Origin: an uncultured Desulfobulbus sp.
GTDB lineage: Bacteria; Desulfobacterota; Desulfobulbia; Desulfobulbales; Desulfobulbaceae
Direction: 5' to 3'
NCBI GenBank assembly: GCA_946539945.1
Contig: CAMNHX010000131.1
Span: 1 to 5,422, forward strand
DNA length: 5,422 nt
The notes below the pieces were generated by a model. That model saw only the letters and a list, made by a program, of their open reading frames with translations, was not told where the DNA came from and did no database searches. Positions 5,313 through 5,422 of the stretch are shown in pieces. The translations under genes were made by a program, and so were the position numbers. The first letter of the stretch is position 1, and each line of letters begins with the position of its first letter.

Positions 5313-5422
5313 CTTCAACTGTTTTCATGAATTCTCATCAAATCTCTGCCAATCTGTCCAGAATGATGAGGTTTTCGGGGAAGACCGTGCGACTTGACAG
5401 TGTCGCTCCCTTTTGGAATATC
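5313..5422. other. Unassigned sequence after the transposase remnant
   Basis: Short stretch to the window edge with no gene I can support. On the minus strand a frame entering from the right edge ends at TGA 5340-5338 after about 27 codons (reading for example RTVFPENLIILDRLAEI). It might be the end of a gene outside the window but is far too short to judge. Confidence 0.3.

Noticed and set aside
5293..5313. tRNA-like GGTCAGAGTTCGAGGGG motif
   Set aside because: Only a loose T-arm resemblance; no acceptor, D or anticodon arms around it, and it lies in the transposase reading frame.
4846..5328. Minus-strand open frame of 160 codons
   Set aside because: It runs antisense to the IS630 remnant and through repeat-rich sequence, with no good start site and no recognisable domain.
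5021..5362. Terminal inverted repeats of the IS630 element (CCAGTGTCTAATTG region against the CCAATCTGTCCAG region)
   Set aside because: By eye the two match only in short scattered blocks; not enough to call element ends.
5338..5422. End of a minus-strand gene entering from the right edge
   Set aside because: Only about 27 codons are visible, which is too short to tell from chance.

Overview
The window looks like ordinary chromosome from a Gram-negative bacterium of moderately high GC content. It carries an outer-membrane lipid transport (Mla) operon with the permease gene first (mlaE-mlaF-mlaD), a divergent small membrane protein gene and rimO, and it ends in transposon debris. The gene style and RimO sequence suggest a sulfate-reducer-like delta-proteobacterium such as Desulfovibrionales. 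That is an impression from memory, not a proven assignment.

Layout. Positions 1-2635 hold a tight minus-strand operon read right to left. It starts with a secreted protein of unknown function (2072-2635), followed by MlaE permease (1244-2062), MlaF ATPase (456-1247) and MlaD (454 to beyond the left edge). The genes are 9 bp apart, overlap by 4 bp, and are 1 bp apart, so they are almost certainly co-transcribed. MlaF, MlaE and MlaD form the inner-membrane MCE complex that moves phospholipids between the inner and outer membranes. The leading secreted protein is the least understood gene here. A 198-bp divergent gap (2636-2833) separates the operon from a plus-strand DUF423/YgdD-like membrane protein (2834-3211). 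The gap contains a terminator-like hairpin. After a very AT-rich gap (3212-3362) comes rimO on the minus strand (3363-4712), encoding the ribosomal protein S12 methylthiotransferase. It is convergent with the DUF423 gene, and its leader holds a possible attenuator.

From 4713 to the right edge there is no intact gene. This stretch contains small inverted repeats, a hairpin that may be the end of an IS200/IS605 element (weak), and the broken N-terminal part of an IS630-family transposase with an in-frame stop and a frameshift. I see no RNA gene, CRISPR array or defence system. The genes are mostly conserved housekeeping functions. The points most worth a second look are the unknown secreted protein leading the mla operon, the rimO leader structure, and the mobile-element debris.
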